Shown: in pieces, positions 60,872 through 64,000 of the stretch | Position numbering within the stretch: position 1 is the first letter of the stretch | Layout: each line of letters starts with the position of its first letter | Assembly: GCA_965221105.1 (NCBI GenBank) | Contig: OZ244871.1 | Span: 744,001 to 808,000 of the forward strand | Direction: 5' to 3' | DNA: 64,000 nt | Source of the DNA: GM7GCV1 sp965221105 | GTDB taxonomy: Bacteria > Pseudomonadota > Gammaproteobacteria > Pseudomonadales > GM7GCV1 | Position numbers and translations under genes: made by a program | Notes under the pieces: generated by a model | Told to the model about the DNA's origin: nothing | The model's database searches: none | What the model saw: only the letters and a program-made list of their open reading frames with translations

Positions 60872-63541
60872 CTATAGTCTCATAGGGTCTGCTTTTTCAG
60901 GATCAATACCGTACCTGACCAGAGCCTCTGCAGGTAAGCTGCGGTCGATGGTGCCCTCAGCAGCCAGCAGGTCAAGCGCGGCCAGGCAGACATACTTGCG
61001 ATCAACCTCGAAATGGTTCCGCAATTTTTCCCGAGTATCGGATCTGCCAAAGCCATCAGTACCCAGGACACGAAACGCGCCCGGAACAAAGGCACGAAGA
61101 CTCTCGCTGTGCGCCTGGATGTAGTCCGTGGCGAGTACTGTCGGCGCACCCCGACTCGCCAGCCTCTCGGTCACCCAGGGAACCCGTTTGTCCTTGAGTG
61201 GGTGCAGGAGGTTCCAGCGATCAGCCGATTTGGCCTCCCGGTACAGCTCACTGACCGATGTCAGGCTCCAGACATCAGCCTGGATGCCCCAGTCTTCAAG
61301 CAGCATGTCCGCAGCGGCTTCAACCTCAAGCAGAATGGCACCCGAACCCATCAACTGAACCCTCTCCCGGTCGTCGGCCCGGCCTTCAGGTACGCCGCTG
61401 CGGTCTGCGTCTCTGAGCAGGTACATCCCGCGAACAATGTCTTCCTCAACGCCCTCCGGCAGTGCGGGATGTCGATAGTTTTCATTCATTGCGGTAATGT
61501 AGTAAAAACAGTTCTCGCCCTCGGTATACATGCGGCGAATGCCGTCCTGAATAATAACAGCAAGCTCGCAGGCATAGGTCGGATCATAGCTTCGGCAATT
61601 TGGAATCGCGGCCGAGATGAGATGGCTATGACCGTCCTGATGCTGAAGCCCCTCGCCGTTCAGTGTTGTTCGTCCGGCGGTTGCACCAATCAGAAAGCCG
61701 CGCGCCTGCAGGTCACCTGCTGCCCAAGCCAGATCCCCGACCCGTTGAAACCCGAACATTGAATAGAAGATGTAGAACGGAATCATAGGGTAGTCCGAGT
61801 GGCTGTAGGAGGTTGCTGCCGCAAGCCATGAAGACATGGCCCCTGCCTCGTTGATGCCCTCCTCCAGAATCTGGCCCGTCTCTGACTCTTTGTAAAACAT
61901 CACCTGGTCGGAATCCTCAGGCTGATATTCCTGGCCGACCGACGAGTAGATACCCAGCTGGCGGAACATGCCCTCCATGCCAAATGTCCTGGCCTCATCC
62001 GCAATGATGGGAACAACCCGCTGACCAATATTTTTGTCCTTGGCCAGAATCGAAATTATCCGCACGAAAGCCATGGTGGAAGAGATTTCCCGCTCTCCTG
62101 TAGACTCCAGCTGTCGCGCAAAATCACTCAACGGAACCGCTTCCAGCCTGGCGCAACCGGACTGCCGCATTGGAATATACCCGCCAAGCGCCCGACGGCG
62201 CTCCCGCAGGTATTTCATTTCGGGGCTGTCTTCATCAGGCCGGTAGTAGGGAATCCCTGGCAGATCCTCATCTGATATGGGAATGCCGAATCTGTCCCGG
62301 AATTGCTTGAGGCTTTCAAGATCGAGCTTCTTCAACGAATGAGTGGTATTTGCCGCTTGCCCGTGTTCACCCATGGCATAACCCTTCACCGTTTTCGCCA
62401 GGATTACGGTGGGCTTGCCCGAATTGTTATTCACTGCTTCATGATATGCAGCGTAGACCTTGAATGGGTCATGGCCACCACGATTCAGGCTCTCCAGATC
62501 ACGGTCGCTCATATGTGCCACCCGGTCACCGAGCCCTTTGTCTACGAATGCCTGGCGCAAGTAGTCGCCGTTCTTTGCCTTGAATGACTGGTACTCCCCA
62601 TCGACCCATTCATCCAGCGTCTGCTGAAGACGACCATCTTCGTCAGCTGCAAACAGAGGTTCCCATTTTCGGCCCCATACGACCTTGATCACGTTCCAGC
62701 CGGCTCCCCGAAACACACCTTCCAGCTCTTGGATGATTTTGCCGTTGCCACGAACCGGGCCATCCAGACGCTGCAGATTGCAGTTCACCACAAAAATCAG
62801 ATTGTCGAGACCCTCACGTCCTGCCAGGGCAGTCGAGCCAAGGGATTCAGGCTCATCCATCTCGCCATCCCCGAGGAATGCCCAGACTTTCCGATCCGAG
62901 TTATCTACCAGGCCGCGCTTATGCTGGTATCTCATCACATGCGCCAGGCAAATGGCCTGAATGGATCCCAGTCCCATGGACACCGTGGGAAACTGCCAGT
63001 ACTCGGGCATCAACCAGGGATGGGGGTACGATGCCAACCCGTTACCATCAACCTCGCGGCGAAACCGCTCCAGTTGCTGCTCGTCAATGCGCCCCTCCAG
63101 GAAGGAACGTGCGTAGATTCCGGGAGAACTATGGCCCTGAAAAAAAATCAGATCTCCCTGCCTGCCATTGTCCCATCCACGCCAAAAGTGGTTAAACCCG
63201 ATCTCGTAGAGTGTTGCCGATGATGCAAAGGAGGAAATGTGTCCGCCCAGGCTACTGTCCCTTTGATTGCAGCGCATTACCATCGCAAGGGCATTCCAGC
63301 GAACAATGGAACGTATCCTTCGCTCCATGAAGAGATCTCCGGGTAATGGCTGTTCATCCTCGACCCGGATGGTATTTCTATAGGGTGTGACGACCGCTGA
63401 ATGCAGGTCGACGCCACGTTCACTGGCCCGACTTGCCAGCCTGGCCAGTATTTCCGCGGCTCGTTTCTTCCCTGATGCCTGAATCAGCGAGTCGAGGGAA
63501 TCAAGCCATTCACGAGTTTCTGACCGATCTGTTTCGTCCAA
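60872..63541 (-). CDS. aceE: Pyruvate dehydrogenase E1 component
   Basis: 889 aa, the homodimeric gammaproteobacterial type. It decarboxylates pyruvate with thiamine diphosphate and passes the acetyl group to the E2 lipoyl domains. The ThDP motif GDGEMDEPES...NCNLQRLDGPVRGN is near residues 230-265. HGQAANTTHSLKK near 395 is the mobile active-site loop, and EGLQHQDGHSHL near 640 is a family signature. First gene of the aceE-aceF pair. The 32-bp gap before aceF contains a short direct repeat (tatctccagcaac twice). Confidence 0.96.
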   Translation of the reverse strand: MDETDRSETREWLDSLDSLIQASGKKRAAEILARLASRASERGVDLHSAVVTPYRNTIRVEDEQPLPGDLFMERRIRSIVRWNALAMVMRCNQRDSSLGGHISSFASSATLYEIGFNHFWRGWDNGRQGDLIFFQGHSSPGIYARSFLEGRIDEQQLERFRREVDGNGLASYPHPWLMPEYWQFPTVSMGLGSIQAICLAHVMRYQHKRGLVDNSDRKVWAFLGDGEMDEPESLGSTALAGREGLDNLIFVVNCNLQRLDGPVRGNGKIIQELEGVFRGAGWNVIKVVWGRKWEPLFAADEDGRLQQTLDEWVDGEYQSFKAKNGDYLRQAFVDKGLGDRVAHMSDRDLESLNRGGHDPFKVYAAYHEAVNNNSGKPTVILAKTVKGYAMGEHGQAANTTHSLKKLDLESLKQFRDRFGIPISDEDLPGIPYYRPDEDSPEMKYLRERRRALGGYIPMRQSGCARLEAVPLSDFARQLESTGEREISSTMAFVRIISILAKDKNIGQRVVPIIADEARTFGMEGMFRQLGIYSSVGQEYQPEDSDQVMFYKESETGQILEEGINEAGAMSSWLAAATSYSHSDYPMIPFYIFYSMFGFQRVGDLAWAAGDLQARGFLIGATAGRTTLNGEGLQHQDGHSHLISAAIPNCRSYDPTYACELAVIIQDGIRRMYTEGENCFYYITAMNENYRHPALPEGVEEDIVRGMYLLRDADRSGVPEGRADDRERVQLMGSGAILLEVEAAADMLLEDWGIQADVWSLTSVSELYREAKSADRWNLLHPLKDKRVPWVTERLASRGAPTVLATDYIQAHSESLRAFVPGAFRVLGTDGFGRSDTREKLRNHFEVDRKYVCLAALDLLAAEGTIDRSLPAEALVRYGIDPEKADPMRL

Positions 63542-63599
63542 CTGCTCGCTCCTGCAGGTTCAAGTGATGTCAGGCATCGGGTCCTGGCCAGACGATATC

Positions 63600-64000
63600 T
63601 CAGGATTCAGTATCATCGACAGGTTCCTGTTGCTCAGTGATCGAGACCGGCCAGGCCAAAATCAGCGCTTTTATGAGAGTGGCCAGCGGAATTGCAAAAA
63701 ATATGCCCCAGATGCCCCAGATTCCGCCGAACACCAGAATCGCAAGAATGATCATCACGGGATGCAGGTTGACCGCTTCCGAAAACAACACGGGAACCAG
63801 CACATTTCCGTCGAGAATCTGCAGCACCACGTATGCCAGCACCAGGTACAGCGTGATAGGTTGTAATCCCCATTGAAAAAGTGCTACCAGGGACACCGGA
63901 ATAGTCACGGCAAATGCCCCGACAAACGGAACCAGTACCGACAATCCGACGAGAAGTGCCAGCAAAAGCGCGTAGCGTAAACCGAAGAGGGCGAAAACCA
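63600..64000 (-). CDS. AI-2E/PerM-family membrane protein (N-terminus beyond window)
   Basis: The C-terminal 133 codons of a membrane protein: LRYALLLALLVGLSVLVPFV, then LYLVLAYVVLQILDGNVLVP, LHPVMIILAILVFGGIWGIW and GIFFAIPLATLIKALI, with an acidic end (EQQEPVDDTES). The P-x-V-G...D-N-x-L-x-P...H-P pattern and the GIWGIxGxxxAIPL stretch are diagnostic of the AI-2E/PerM permease family. The frame continues past 64000. Substrate unknown. It is transcribed in the same direction as aceE, with 58 bp between. Confidence 0.85.
   Translation of the reverse strand, partial: VFALFGLRYALLLALLVGLSVLVPFVGAFAVTIPVSLVALFQWGLQPITLYLVLAYVVLQILDGNVLVPVLFSEAVNLHPVMIILAILVFGGIWGIWGIFFAIPLATLIKALILAWPVSITEQQEPVDDTES

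Overview
The window looks like a gammaproteobacterial chromosome, probably from a marine or environmental lineage. Single-copy core genes at both ends read as gammaproteobacterial: ggt, recA and pncC on the left; guaA, guaB, xseA, aceF and aceE on the right. Between them lies a long accessory zone of mixed composition. No tRNA, rRNA or CRISPR array was seen.

Left core (1-3.3 kb): gamma-glutamyltransferase (cut by the window edge), recA with a LexA-type box, and pncC.

Accessory block A (3.5-11.9 kb): a very GC-rich insert bounded by transposase remnants. It holds a RiPP locus resembling lasso-peptide clusters of the paeninodin type: two short precursor genes, an HPr-kinase-like kinase, an asparagine-synthetase-like cyclase, a glycosyltransferase and a sulfotransferase. 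Both precursors carry a poly-C run just after the start codon (14 and 12 C); one is in frame and the other is not. A nearby secreted-protein gene has a third run (17 C) and is also out of frame. This looks like slippage-based phase variation, or else a homopolymer error. No lasso leader-binding protein or protease gene is visible.

Block B (11.9-16.4 kb): a translationally coupled four-gene operon for a ferric-iron type ABC importer, followed by gene remnants.

Block C (17.2-28.9 kb): a TnpB element lacking its zinc ribbon, three separate AAA/DUF4143 ATPases, a SWIM-SNF2 helicase, and a PIN toxin with a Phd/UPF0175 antitoxin.

Block D (28.0-52.4 kb): a 22.3-kb segment bounded by two direct repeats of 1,040 bp that read as identical. 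Each repeat ends in the last 12 bp of guaA, so this is a genomic island at the guaA 3' end. It carries a DISARM anti-phage locus with both an adenine and a cytosine methylase (drmD-drmMI converging on drmC-drmB-drmA-drmMII and a small regulator gene), an IS256-family insertion that splits an excisionase-like gene, an unfamiliar large GTPase, a Xre regulator with a perfect palindromic operator, and a truncated SNF2 helicase/WYL pair.

Right core (52.3-64 kb): guaA and guaB (GMP synthesis), xseA, an SLC13-type transporter, and the pyruvate dehydrogenase genes aceF and aceE. aceF contains a recent in-frame 339-bp lipoyl-domain duplication. The window ends in a PerM/AI-2E family membrane protein gene.
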